DNA of 43,711 bases from Komarekiella delphini-convector SJRDD-AB1. GTDB taxonomy: Bacteria; Cyanobacteriota; Cyanobacteriia; Cyanobacteriales; Nostocaceae. Made by a program: the position numbers and the translations under genes. The notes beneath the pieces are model-generated. The model had not been told where the DNA came from, made no database searches, and saw only the letters and a program-made list of their open reading frames with translations. Shown in pieces: positions 31,623 through 39,091 of the stretch. Within the stretch, counting starts at the first letter, position 1, and the number at the start of each line of letters is the position of its first letter. The stretch is from assembly GCF_014831675.1 (NCBI RefSeq), contig NZ_VJXY01000053.1, forward strand, positions 1 to 43,711, given 5' to 3'.

Positions 31623-31835
31623 TCAGGCGGCGGTTTCCCCCAGTACTACCTCTTCCAATTTTGCAACTCTGTGTCTTAACTCTAAAATCTCGCCTGAATC
31701 GGCTTTGTTTCCAAGGTATTGGTCAATTAAATCGAGCAGAACATCAGTAGCGTTCTTCCCCTCTTCTTTAACCTTTTGGTAAAAAGCATCCTTCTTGTCT
31801 GGTGAAATCCTGATGTTTAGCCTTGATTCAGTCAT
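31623..31835 (-). CDS. Ribbon-helix-helix DNA-binding protein, with a frameshifted coiled-coil tail down to 31546
   Basis: 70 residues. RLNIRISPDKKDAFYQKVKEEGKNATDVLLDLIDQYL is a ribbon-helix-helix domain (as in CopG/Arc plasmid regulators), then a coiled coil starts (ILELRHRVAKLEEVV). The frame stops at TGA 31625-31623. In the -1 frame the coiled coil continues as RRLREENDSLRQLLENLKQ and ends at TAG 31548-31546, inside the terminator loop. Adding one G to the G5 run (plus 31637-31641) joins both parts smoothly. So the gene has lost a base, or -1 frameshifting occurs. A perfect 11-bp hairpin (31599-31609/31618-31628) lies at the stop. Confidence 0.75.
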   Translation of the reverse strand: MTESRLNIRISPDKKDAFYQKVKEEGKNATDVLLDLIDQYLGNKADSGEILELRHRVAKLEEVVLGETAA

Positions 31836-31913
31836 AGTACTTTCCTCTTTTATTGATCAACGCTATCAGCGAAAGCCTTGTATTAACAAGTGTACTCCCA
31901 GATATTTAGAATT

Positions 31914-31957
31914 TGTTATCCCGCTGTGTTGACATTTGGGATAACAGATTCTATACT
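31914..31957 (+). promoter_or_regulatory. Strong promoter with operator palindrome
   Basis: TTGACA (31929-31934), 17-base spacer, TATACT (31952-31957), pointing to the 32046 gene. The -35 box lies in the spacer of an inverted repeat TGTTATCCC/GGGATAACA (31914-31922/31938-31946). A half-site TTGTTATCCC is repeated at 31479. The ribbon-helix-helix protein encoded next door is the natural candidate binder. Confidence 0.75.
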
Positions 31958-32045
31958 ATATTTATAAGCCTAAACAAAAGACGACCGCCGCAGTCTGGAC
32001 AACGAAGCGATCGCCTTTTGACCTTATATTCAAGGAATCTTCATT

Positions 32046-32621
32046 ATGACGCAATCAGTTTACACACAGCAAGCGCCTTCAAGCTTCAAGCTCAACACCT
32101 TAACCACAGTTGCTAATCCTTCCTTTCAAGATGAACTAGCGCTAGCCCAAGCCGAAGCTGTAGCCCCCACCCAAGACCCCCTCACTTCACGTGACCGTCG
32201 CATCATTGCCGAGATTATCCAAGCACAGCCTGAAACCATCCGCACCATTTGGATTGAAGGCGGTATTACAGTATGGGTGCAGTTCTTCGATGGCGGACGG
32301 CTTGCTTTCGACCGGGACTGGTTCGCTATAAGAGTTGCATCCGTTAAGGCGACTCTGCCCGAAACCCCACTGGAACGAAACGAGCGCCTGCATGAGGAAC
32401 TGTCAATAATTTGCAACAAATTTGGGATTCAGACAGGACAAATTGATTGGCTATCGTTCAGCACTAAACTTTATCAAGACCGACAGTGCATTGGATTGGT
32501 TGGGTGTAATGCTCAAGGGTTGTGGTATGCCAGACGAACTCAACTGGGCTGCAATCAGTTTGCCCACTCCGCAGAGATAGTGGTGGCATCCTTGGGAGTC
32601 AGACTTACAGTCGCGGCTTAG
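32046..32621 (+). CDS. Unknown accessory protein, paralogue of the 14151-14648 protein
   Basis: 191 residues with AAGGAA 8-9 bases before the ATG. A 40-residue variable N-terminus is followed by DPLTSRDRRIIAEII, TIWIEGGITVWVQFFDGG, SVKATLPETPLERNERL, NKFGIQTGQIDWLSFS and SLGVRLTVAA, all shared with the 14.2-kb protein. Unlike that copy, it has a textbook promoter and operator. Function unknown. Confidence 0.65.
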   Translation: MTQSVYTQQAPSSFKLNTLTTVANPSFQDELALAQAEAVAPTQDPLTSRDRRIIAEIIQAQPETIRTIWIEGGITVWVQFFDGGRLAFDRDWFAIRVASVKATLPETPLERNERLHEELSIICNKFGIQTGQIDWLSFSTKLYQDRQCIGLVGCNAQGLWYARRTQLGCNQFAHSAEIVVASLGVRLTVAA

Positions 32622-32699
32622 TTCTGAAAGCGAGAAAGGCAAGCGCTTACCCGAATGGAAATGCGCTTGCCCACCAAACTGGAATCATAAATATTTATC

Positions 32700-33131
32700 A
32701 TGGCACAGACTACAATCATTACACCTGTTCAAGAGCAATCTGACGAATCCCAAGAGAAAATACTTCTGTCTCCAGCAGACCCGAATGCAGAGGTTATGGA
32801 AGTTCCTGGCTACAAACTTGTATATATCAATGGAGCTTGCCCCAGAACTTATCGCGTGTACAAAGATGATTCAATGCTGGGGTTAGTCTTTCAACACATC
32901 ACCCACTGGTCTAACGCTGTAGATAAGATTCGCTACGCCAACCCGGAGGATGCAACTGTCGGGCTGGATGAGTTCATGGAGATGGCGAAGATATCAACAG
33001 CGATTGTACAACAACCACCCACACAAGAGGAATTACTCGATAAAGAATTTGATGCCCTGACTTTTGATGAGTGGGAGCAGTTGAAGAAATACGTGCCAAC
33101 CCCAGAAATTAGAGATTTGTTAGCAGCTTAA
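32700..33131 (+). CDS. Unknown protein
   Basis: 143 residues: variable N-terminus, then MEVPGYKLVYINGACPRTYRVYKDD, SMLGLVFQHITHWSNAVDKIRY and an acidic helical tail ending EWEQLKKYVPTPEIRDLLAA. Mixed fold; no family recognised. Member of the plus-strand accessory string 32.0-36.8 kb. Confidence 0.55.
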   Translation: MAQTTIITPVQEQSDESQEKILLSPADPNAEVMEVPGYKLVYINGACPRTYRVYKDDSMLGLVFQHITHWSNAVDKIRYANPEDATVGLDEFMEMAKISTAIVQQPPTQEELLDKEFDALTFDEWEQLKKYVPTPEIRDLLAA

Positions 33132-33199
33132 AGAAAGAGGTGGGCGTTGTTGCTCACTTCTTCAATCAAACTGTTTTACTTAGCTTCACAAATATAACA

Positions 33200-33394
33200 A
33201 TGTCAGCAATAGAAATACTCAAACAATTTAACTCGTGTTACCTGAAGATTCAGGCGATTGCCCAAGATGAAAATTGGCTCTTGTTAATTGCGGACAAGAA
33301 GATTGATCCAGAAGCGGCAACTCACTTGGGCGATGTCCTGCATTACTTAGGTGAGGCGATGGGGTGCGTCGAGCCGTTAATTGACCCAGATTAA
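33200..33394 (+). CDS. Small helical protein
   Basis: 64 residues from the ATG at 33200. MSAIEILKQFNSCYLKIQAIAQDENWLLLIADKKIDPEA, then a Leu/Gly-rich helix. The longer frame from 33140 adds residues with no supporting ribosome binding site. Unknown function. Confidence 0.45.
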   Translation: MSAIEILKQFNSCYLKIQAIAQDENWLLLIADKKIDPEAATHLGDVLHYLGEAMGCVEPLIDPD

Positions 33395-33484
33395 AGAAGA
33401 ATGCATTCTGACAGCTACGCCGAATCTTTTTGAGTTAGCTACTAAGTCTATCTCTCTAGTACAAAATACCCAATAGTGAAAAAT

Positions 33485-34486
33485 ATGACAGTTACACTTG
33501 ATACATTCAAATCTCCTGAATTCCGTGGTAACTTCTCTAAATTGCCTATTTGTCAATTACTGAATGGGAAAAATATCTTGTTCATCAAATCTGACAATAT
33601 TAAACTATCAGGTTGGATTAAACGAGCAGAAGTTGAAAATTTATTAGCTCAACTACAAGCTACACCCAAGGGTAAGAAATTCACTTTGCCAGAAGGGTAC
33701 GATATTGCTTGTGGTACTCCTTTTGTTCACACTTACCGCAATGGTAATGCTGAATCAGGCTTGGCTTTTGAATGTCCTCGGATTCATGTACTTGCTAGCA
33801 GTCCCAGAATGATTGAGGTGAACGATAAAGGTGCTGAAGCAGGGATTGGACGCAAGGGAGATATTATCGCCAACTTCGAGACTTGGCATGGTCAATCAGT
33901 TAGAGAATCACACCCAAAAGAGTTCACCACACTCCGAACTTTGCACATGATTTACTTGGTTGACACCAACGGCAGCTTTCTCCATAAAGTTCCTTTAGTT
34001 TTGACAGTTCATGGCGGTGCAGCCGCATTTTTTGGACAACAGCTTGAGAACTTTTATAAGCTTGTGGAGATTGCTTACTCTGATAGTCAGGGTGATTCAT
34101 TCTACACCCTAAACGAACAAGCAAGAGCCGTTACTATATTTCAACCAACATTCGATACAGAGCTTGTAGGTACAGATGCTCGTGCTGAAGTATGCGCTGT
34201 CGTAGGATTTAACGAACCATCAGCAGAGAATGTGAAAGAGTTTTTCAATCTCCCCAATGCTGAAAAGATTTGGGGAACACAGCAGTCATTATCGGGGTTT
34301 GCTTCTAGATACCTAAAGCAGTTTGAGAAGTTTCATCAGATTGCACCTGGAGTTGAGGTTGATGAATTTCCAGAAGAACAATTTGGTGAAACTATGCCAA
34401 AGAATCAAGTTGATAGTCTTTACCATCAAGTGAAGCAGGAGAATTTAACAGCTTTGCAGCAGGATGAAGATCCCGATAATTTCTAA
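33485..34486 (+). CDS. Cyanobacterial plasmid protein, possibly DUF5895 family
   Basis: 333 residues from the ATG at 33485 (a GTG three codons earlier is possible). SPEFRGNFSKLPICQLLNGKNILFIKSDNIKLSGWI, FECPRIHVLASSPRMIEV, FTTLRTLHMIYLVDTNGSFLHKVPLVLTVHGGAAA and TFDTELVGTDARAEVCAVVGF point to one globular domain, with an acidic disordered end. I recall a similar family (DUF5895) from cyanobacteria. A compact fold with an acidic tail recalls single-strand-binding proteins, which is speculation. Confidence 0.55.
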   Translation: MTVTLDTFKSPEFRGNFSKLPICQLLNGKNILFIKSDNIKLSGWIKRAEVENLLAQLQATPKGKKFTLPEGYDIACGTPFVHTYRNGNAESGLAFECPRIHVLASSPRMIEVNDKGAEAGIGRKGDIIANFETWHGQSVRESHPKEFTTLRTLHMIYLVDTNGSFLHKVPLVLTVHGGAAAFFGQQLENFYKLVEIAYSDSQGDSFYTLNEQARAVTIFQPTFDTELVGTDARAEVCAVVGFNEPSAENVKEFFNLPNAEKIWGTQQSLSGFASRYLKQFEKFHQIAPGVEVDEFPEEQFGETMPKNQVDSLYHQVKQENLTALQQDEDPDNF

Positions 34487-34541
34487 CTTCAATGGGGTGT
34501 ATCTATTACGCCCCAGAATAATTAACATTGTAGGCAATATT

Positions 34542-34967
34542 ATGTTTGAAACTCACACCTCAAAAGACGGAATTACGGTACTCATTTGTCAGATGGATGA
34601 CAGACATTTGAGTAACACGATTAAGGCTTACTGTCGAGAAATCGAAAAGTGCAGAAAAGTGGTCACTCAACCATCTGCGGAAAATCAGATGATTGCAATT
34701 TTTAATAGCAATTATAGCCAAGCCAATATTAAAGAGCAGGCAGTGAATCAACTGAAAATTTACCACCAAAGATTGCAACCATATTTAGGAGAAGCATTGT
34801 TGCGTGGTTTAAATCTCAGCAACGAATTAAAAATAGCTTATGGCAGAACAGGGCAAATTAAAAATGCTTTTGGTATCACCCTTGAATTAGTAGAAGGTGA
34901 TCATGACCACGACTACGAAGATGATTATTCTCATCCAGGTCATCCAAGCCACTACGGTGACAGATAA
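34542..34967 (+). CDS. Unknown protein with His/Asp-rich tail
   Basis: 141 residues from the ATG at 34542. TVLICQMDDRHLSNTIKAYCREIEKC, then helices, KIAYGRTGQIKNAFGITLELVEG, and a C-terminal tail DHDHDYEDDYSHPGHPSHYGDR (given as the 20-residue core HDHDYEDDYSHPGHPSHYGD) likely to bind metal. The MDD.HL.NTI block recurs in cyanobacterial plasmid and phage proteins as far as I recall. Function unknown. Confidence 0.55.
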   Translation: MFETHTSKDGITVLICQMDDRHLSNTIKAYCREIEKCRKVVTQPSAENQMIAIFNSNYSQANIKEQAVNQLKIYHQRLQPYLGEALLRGLNLSNELKIAYGRTGQIKNAFGITLELVEGDHDHDYEDDYSHPGHPSHYGDR

Positions 34968-35054
34968 GAAGTTCTACTGAAGACAGAATTCAGAATACCC
35001 TATGCTTGTCCTCGCAGCTTCCCGCAGAACTAAATAACTTTAAGGCAAAGACGC

Positions 35055-35399
35055 ATGAAACAACTCACAGGTTCTATACCCATCGCAGCATTACCAGAAT
35101 CTACTGATGTTTCTGCTAAAGAACAGCTAATAGCAACAATTGAATGGCTCCAAAAAGAGGGTGCAGCAAGTGAAACTAATCTCAAGCTTTTAACTGCAAT
35201 TACCGAATCAATTCTCTGGTCTGAAGAATCATACACAAGATTCTTACAATGCGGATTTGATGCAGCTATTGAGCTATTTGATATCAGTTCTCAAAACTGG
35301 GAGTTTAAAGAATCAATGTCATCACCTCATAATCCCAGGAATTGGGATGAGTACAAACAGCTTGCGACTTGCACGGACATTGTTCTGCCATCAACATGA
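35055..35399 (+). CDS. Unknown acidic helical protein
   Basis: 114 residues: SAKEQLIATIEWLQKEGAASETNLKLLTAITESIL, then YTRFLQCGFDAAIELFDI. Predicted all-helical. No family recognised. Confidence 0.5.
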   Translation: MKQLTGSIPIAALPESTDVSAKEQLIATIEWLQKEGAASETNLKLLTAITESILWSEESYTRFLQCGFDAAIELFDISSQNWEFKESMSSPHNPRNWDEYKQLATCTDIVLPST

Positions 35400-35458
35400 T
35401 TGCTTTGTCAACGCTCAAGAGCCATCACACAAACCATAAATCGCAAGGAGAATAACCT

Positions 35459-35656
35459 ATGTCAAGAAAATCCACCGCTGCCCCTGCTGATCACTCTTCT
35501 CAATGCCTACAATATCTCCGACGTTGTGGCGGCAGCGCTCGATTGTGCAACATCAGCTTTAGCCTGGGAGTGATTCAAACGCTGGTTAATCGCAGGCTGG
35601 TAAAGGTCAGCAATAATGGTGCAGGGTTTTATGTGGAGTTGAACGAAACACGATGA
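35459..35656 (+). CDS. Small winged-helix-like protein
   Basis: 65 residues. SSQCLQYLRRCGGSARLCNISFSLGV, then IQTLVNRRLVKVSNNGAGFYVEL has the look of a small winged helix (helix, helix, recognition helix, beta wing). AAGGAGAAT precedes the ATG. Overlaps the next gene by ATGA. Confidence 0.5.
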   Translation: MSRKSTAAPADHSSQCLQYLRRCGGSARLCNISFSLGVIQTLVNRRLVKVSNNGAGFYVELNETR

Positions 35657-36003
35657 CCAACCGCAAACAAATTCTTTACCCCCAAGTTCAGTTAGACCGC
35701 AACAATAAATTGGTTCTTCGCCGGGGCAGAAGAGTTTTCAAGATGAAGAAATTTATTGACCGCACTCTAGAAACGGCAGTAATTGCCTCTTTACTGTTCA
35801 CAGGATTTGCGGGAGTGGGAGCGATAGGATGCTGGGGAATGGAAATAATCGAGCTAAATACTAATGCCAAAATAATTTTCTCTAGCTGGTACTATCAGAA
35901 AAACGCTTGTTTGGGAGGTATGTTAGTAAGTTTTTCAACCTTTCTAGGCAGTTCTTTGCTTGGTGCAAGTTTTAGTATTATCAGAGACGATTTTCATAAA
36001 TAA
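35653..36003 (+). CDS. Small membrane protein, two transmembrane segments
   Basis: 116 residues. A basic N-terminus (RRGRRVFKMKKFIDR), then two hydrophobic segments around TAVIASLLFTGFAGVGAIGC and GMLVSFSTFLGSSLLGASFS. Coupled to the upstream gene by ATGA. Forms a pair with the next membrane protein. Confidence 0.55.
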   Translation: MTNRKQILYPQVQLDRNNKLVLRRGRRVFKMKKFIDRTLETAVIASLLFTGFAGVGAIGCWGMEIIELNTNAKIIFSSWYYQKNACLGGMLVSFSTFLGSSLLGASFSIIRDDFHK

Positions 36004-36015
36004 TTAGGAGAAATA

Positions 36016-36384
36016 ATGTCCAAACTGAAGTACTTAAATATTTGTGCTGGAGCAATGGGAGTAACAGCAGCGCTCATTGGAGGCACAATTCTAATCAAAG
36101 GAACTAACGAGGCGAGTGTCAAAAGTGTACTTGCTGGTTCATGGTTGTTATCCGGTGGAAGTCTTTTAGCTGCTACCCGTTTGTATCAAGTCAAAGTCGA
36201 GTCAGACATCGACAACATATTATCAGAAAGACGCAAAGCAATGCCAAAAGCTTGTAGGGGTTGCAGGAACTTTCACGGGATTAAATATGGGGGAGTGATG
36301 CTCGTTTGTGGAATACATCCTCATGGCGTAGAGAGTGATACCTGCCCAGATTTTGAAAAGTTTGCTCAAAAAGGAAAGCGGTAA
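36016..36384 (+). CDS. Membrane protein with C-terminal Cys/His metal-binding motif
   Basis: 122 residues. Two hydrophobic segments (LNICAGAMGVTAALIGGTIL and SVLAGSWLLSGGSLLAA), then a cytoplasmic or lumenal end with CRGCRNFHG, MLVCGIHPHG and DTCPDFEKF, a four-Cys/two-His pattern I have seen in other cyanobacterial proteins. AGGAG before the ATG. Its last base overlaps the next ATG (TAATG). Confidence 0.6.
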   Translation: MSKLKYLNICAGAMGVTAALIGGTILIKGTNEASVKSVLAGSWLLSGGSLLAATRLYQVKVESDIDNILSERRKAMPKACRGCRNFHGIKYGGVMLVCGIHPHGVESDTCPDFEKFAQKGKR

Positions 36385-36605
36385 TGGAAATCATACTAAC
36401 TACATCTGAAATACGGGCAATTCTCCAAGGATGTCAGCAGACACTAAGACTCATCAGAAGTACAACTGAGTACCGTCAAATAGAACGTTCTCAGTATTTC
36501 TCAACGACAAATGAGGTTGTGCTTGGGGATGCTATTGGTACTCTTAATGAGATAGATGAGGCGATTGAAGAGTACGAGTCTATTACACAAAAAGTAAAGG
36601 TCTAG
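36384..36605 (+). CDS. Small helical protein
   Basis: 73 residues: EIILTTSEIRAILQGCQQTLRLIRST and DAIGTLNEIDEAIEEYESI, two helical hairpins. ATG overlaps the upstream TAA by one base. Confidence 0.5.
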   Translation: MEIILTTSEIRAILQGCQQTLRLIRSTTEYRQIERSQYFSTTNEVVLGDAIGTLNEIDEAIEEYESITQKVKV

Positions 36606-36755
36606 ATGGAACAAGAAATCACAGAAGCCATCGGGCTGGGTAGTTCTCAACTCCAACCAGAGCCGAAGCCAATACCGGAGCCAGAGCCGCAAGTTACCAT
36701 TTACGACTTTGCAGATTTATTAACAAAGAATGAACCACCGAAAAAGTCAAAGTAG
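36606..36755 (+). CDS. Small Pro/Glu-rich protein
   Basis: 49 residues from an ATG directly after the preceding stop. The middle is QPEPKPIPEPEPQV, followed by TIYDFADLLTKNEPP and a lysine end. Low-complexity linker plus a short helix; perhaps the N-terminal half of a protein whose continuation (VERTRKLTWEQQDDINSG) follows after the stop in the same frame's neighbourhood. Confidence 0.4.
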   Translation: MEQEITEAIGLGSSQLQPEPKPIPEPEPQVTIYDFADLLTKNEPPKKSK

Positions 36756-36788
36756 AAAGAACTCGTAAACTTACATGGGAGCAACAAG

Positions 36789-37064
36789 ATGACATTAACT
36801 CTGGACAATCAATCTCAAATCAGAGAATCGTCCTTGACCAAAGCATTACGGCAGGTACAGCAATTGAAATCCAAGATTGCCGAACTAGAGCAGCAACATC
36901 AAGACTATGTGCGTTCTCAACAAGAACTAATTCCAGCGATCGCCGAAATTTGTATGTCTTCAATGCAGGAGGTTGAGGCTTTCCGCATTCTGATATACAA
37001 GGGCGAGGCGGAATGTCGGCGGTACTTGCGCTCGTTGCTGGTGAATCAAAGGAAGGCTTCTTGA
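36789..37064 (+). CDS. Small coiled-coil protein
   Basis: 91 residues: LTKALRQVQQLKSKIAELEQQHQDYVRSQQELIPAI is a coiled coil, then AEICMSSMQEVEAFRILIYKG. Convergent with the minus-strand gene ending at 37075. Unknown function. Confidence 0.5.
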   Translation: MTLTLDNQSQIRESSLTKALRQVQQLKSKIAELEQQHQDYVRSQQELIPAIAEICMSSMQEVEAFRILIYKGEAECRRYLRSLLVNQRKAS

Positions 37065-37074
37065 AAATGCAGCA

Positions 37075-37320
37075 CTACGCTGGGGGACTACTACCACCGT
37101 TACGGTCGCGCAAGTACTGTAGAATCTGATTGACCTTGCGTTCGTTAGATAAAGCGATTTGGAGTAAATCAGCAGTAGTTCTCGACAAGCTAAGGATAGT
37201 GTCACTATTTATCCTTGTCTCTTGCGTGGAAGTTGCCAATTGTTCTCTAATTGTGGCTACCTCCGTCTCTAGTACATCAAGTCTGGCTTCGATGTCGGGT
37301 TGTTCAGTTGAATTTGTCAT
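37075..37320 (-). CDS. Small coiled-coil protein (paralogue of the 12709-13029 protein)
   Basis: 81 residues: EARLDVLETEVATIREQLATS, SLSRTTADLLQIALSNERKV and the shared end ILQYLRDRNGGSSPPA. The common C-terminal tag (LRDRNGGS) with the 12.7-kb protein is the main evidence that both are real. Coil regions diverge. Confidence 0.65.
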   Translation of the reverse strand: MTNSTEQPDIEARLDVLETEVATIREQLATSTQETRINSDTILSLSRTTADLLQIALSNERKVNQILQYLRDRNGGSSPPA

Positions 37321-37399
37321 TTTTCTGCCTTTGTGCCTCGCTCGTTCAAGCCAAACATTTCAATTATATTTCAGACGGCATCTTCAAGATGAATCTAGT

Positions 37400-37669
37400 T
37401 TATTCAGAAGTAGGGTCACTTTCTTGCAGCCATCTTAAAATAGTCAGCACCAACTCCCAGGATTTTTGTCTATCCCAGTGCGGCAGATGGTTAAGTATAC
37501 GAGATTGAAGTATCTGCGGATCTTCTAATTCTCCACTGCGAGATGCAACAGCCTCTCTAAACATTTGCCCCAAGGTGGCAGCTTGATTACCTTTATAGTC
37601 AGGTTGCCTTTTAATTTCCTCAATAATCCAGTCAGGTACGGTGATCGTTTTAAATCCTGGTTTCGGCAT
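37400..37669 (-). CDS. Small DNA-binding-like protein
   Basis: 89 residues. MPKPGFKTITVPDWIIEEIKRQPDY resembles a ribbon-helix-helix style beta strand plus helix, then TLGQMFREAVASRS and a Trp-rich helical end. Followed 79 bases later by the coiled-coil gene on the same strand. A plasmid maintenance role is only a guess. Confidence 0.5.
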   Translation of the reverse strand: MPKPGFKTITVPDWIIEEIKRQPDYKGNQAATLGQMFREAVASRSGELEDPQILQSRILNHLPHWDRQKSWELVLTILRWLQESDPTSE

Positions 37670-37728
37670 ACATAGTTGAGAATTAATTTTTTGATATTAC
37701 GGCACTTTACGTCATAGATGCAAACCTT

Positions 37729-37748
37729 AGTACGGTATAGTATGGTAA
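37729..37748. promoter_or_regulatory. Tandem 10-bp direct repeat between divergent genes
   Basis: AGTACGGTAT and AGTATGGTAA lie head to tail in the 171-base spacer between the divergent 37669 and 37841 genes. Candidate operator of either product. Confidence 0.4.
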
Positions 37749-37840
37749 TAGAATTACGATTTGTTTAATATTGCTGTAAAGCCTTAAAGCAATAACATTA
37801 GCCAAAGACTCAATTTTTCTCAACCACTATAGTTATTAAT

Positions 37841-38086
37841 ATGACTCCAAACACCAAAATGATTGAAGAGTTAGACCCATTAGTTTTTTGCCAAATCTGG
37901 GGTTTGACTTATGAGGAAGGTTCAAAGTACCTCAAAATAGGGTCTAGAACCTTAGCTGCTTATGCTTGTCAAGGAAAAGTAACTCACCGCGAACCTTCGT
38001 CTAGAGTAAAAACCTTAGCAGCCATGCGACACAATCAATGGCTTAAAGAAGGTAGAAAGCCAGATAAGTTGTTCGGACTGACTTAA
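37841..38086 (+). CDS. Small HTH-like protein
   Basis: 81 residues. FCQIWGLTYEEGSKYLKIGSRTLAAYACQG fits a helix-turn-helix (helix, YLKIG turn, recognition helix), then a basic region RVKTLAAMRHNQWLKEGRKPDK. It ends at a tandem-repeat array, suggesting that it might be a repeat-binding regulator. Confidence 0.55.
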   Translation: MTPNTKMIEELDPLVFCQIWGLTYEEGSKYLKIGSRTLAAYACQGKVTHREPSSRVKTLAAMRHNQWLKEGRKPDKLFGLT

Positions 38087-38120
38087 TCAACAAAGTTGTC
38101 AACAAAGTTGTCAACAAAGT
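38087..38120. repeat. Iteron-like tandem 12-bp repeats
   Basis: TCAACAAAGTTG at 38087-38098 and 38099-38110, then TCAACAAAGT at 38111-38120. Each unit is itself a palindrome (CAAC-AAA-GTTG). The first unit overlaps the stop codon region of the HTH gene. Confidence 0.6.
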
Positions 38121-38126
38121 ACATTG

Positions 38127-38150
38127 CCCACCAAGCGTGGGTATTTTATT
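38127..38150 (+). terminator. Terminator of the 37841 gene
   Basis: CCCAC/GTGGG stem, 5-base loop, followed by TATTTTATT. Confidence 0.5.
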
Positions 38151-38180
38151 ATTTAAATAGTTCAACAGTTCGACCAGCCA

Positions 38181-38513
38181 ATGGAGTATTTAACCGTTAA
38201 AGAATGCCGAGGTTTATTAAGGATTCAATCGAAAGACACGATAAATAAATATCTGAAGACTTTGAACTTATTTGGACAAGCTTACCTAAGTTGGTCAGAG
38301 ATTAAACAAGTTTTAGAGCTACAGATTTTTCTGGGTCTAAAACATGGAAGAAACAGCAAATCACGCTTCTGTCAAATGACACGCCAGCAACTAGACGAGA
38401 CATTTAAAAGCTATGGAGTCGATGTAGATGCCAGGCTAGCAACCTTACAAAAAATACATAGAGGCTCAGTACAGCAAAAACCAGTTTATGCGTCGAGTTG
38501 CTCAAAAAAATGA
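38181..38513 (+). CDS. Small HTH-like (excisionase-type) protein
   Basis: 110 residues. MEYLTVKECRGLLRIQSKDTINKYLKTL has the layout of an excisionase/MerR-like helix-turn-helix; YLSWSEIKQVLELQIFLGLKHGR and TRQQLDETFKSYGVDVDARL follow. DNA-binding is likely; target unknown. Confidence 0.55.
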   Translation: MEYLTVKECRGLLRIQSKDTINKYLKTLNLFGQAYLSWSEIKQVLELQIFLGLKHGRNSKSRFCQMTRQQLDETFKSYGVDVDARLATLQKIHRGSVQQKPVYASSCSKK

Positions 38514-38845
38514 ACTACTAATTTCCTGGTGATTACAGCCTAATACAACTACAGTGCAAGCATTTAATAGCTTTTTGCCTTTAATGACAGACTACATTCA
38601 TTCTGCTGATTTTACCGAAAAATAGGCTTGTCAGAGATTGCCAAGAATCATCAAGTAATGTGTTACTGTAATACTACAAAGCTGAAATCTTTACCAGGAG
38701 ACGATTCAGCAGAACGTTAGCAAATGAAGTGTAGATAATTCGATTCTCAAGTGCCGAAAATTAAGTACATTTTTTCCCACAGAGGCAGCAAGTGTAGTAT
38801 TAGGCGAATAAATGTAAGTGTTAATCTATACGGATGTAGCGCAAT
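38514..38845. other. 332-base stretch with no gene
   Basis: No coding frame or hairpin of note. TAATACTAC (about 38670) and GTAGTATTA (about 38793) form a distant 9-bp inverted pair; otherwise nothing seen. Confidence 0.4.
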
Positions 38846-39091
38846 GTGTACAAGAAAGAGAAATACACCAAAACATCTTTTGATGGAACAACTGAAACAA
38901 TAGAAAAGGAAGAAAGAAATCCATCAGGTTTGTTAGAATTTTGTACAGCCGTTATGGCAATTACTCTTTCAATTTTGACAGCCACTTTGATTTTGCACTC
39001 GTTTAACCATGCCAGTAGTATTAGAAGATTGGATAAGCCTATCAATCAATCTGAGAAATATATGTCAGAAGATTCGGGGAGCCAAAATTAG
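38846..39091 (+). CDS. Small single-pass membrane protein
   Basis: 81 residues from a GTG. A charged N-terminus (YKKEKYTKTSFDGTTETIEK) precedes one hydrophobic segment around FCTAVMAITLSILTATLILH. It overlaps the start of the next gene by 83 bases, a long overlap that lowers confidence in its C-terminal end or in the next gene's start. No clear ribosome binding site. Confidence 0.35.
   Translation: MYKKEKYTKTSFDGTTETIEKEERNPSGLLEFCTAVMAITLSILTATLILHSFNHASSIRRLDKPINQSEKYMSEDSGSQN

Noticed and set aside
31599-31628. Classical -1 programmed frameshift site in the RHH gene
   Set aside because: The hairpin is there, but the G5-A3 run does not give a canonical slippery heptamer in the right phase (GAA would re-pair as GGA), so it is kept only as one option beside a one-base loss.
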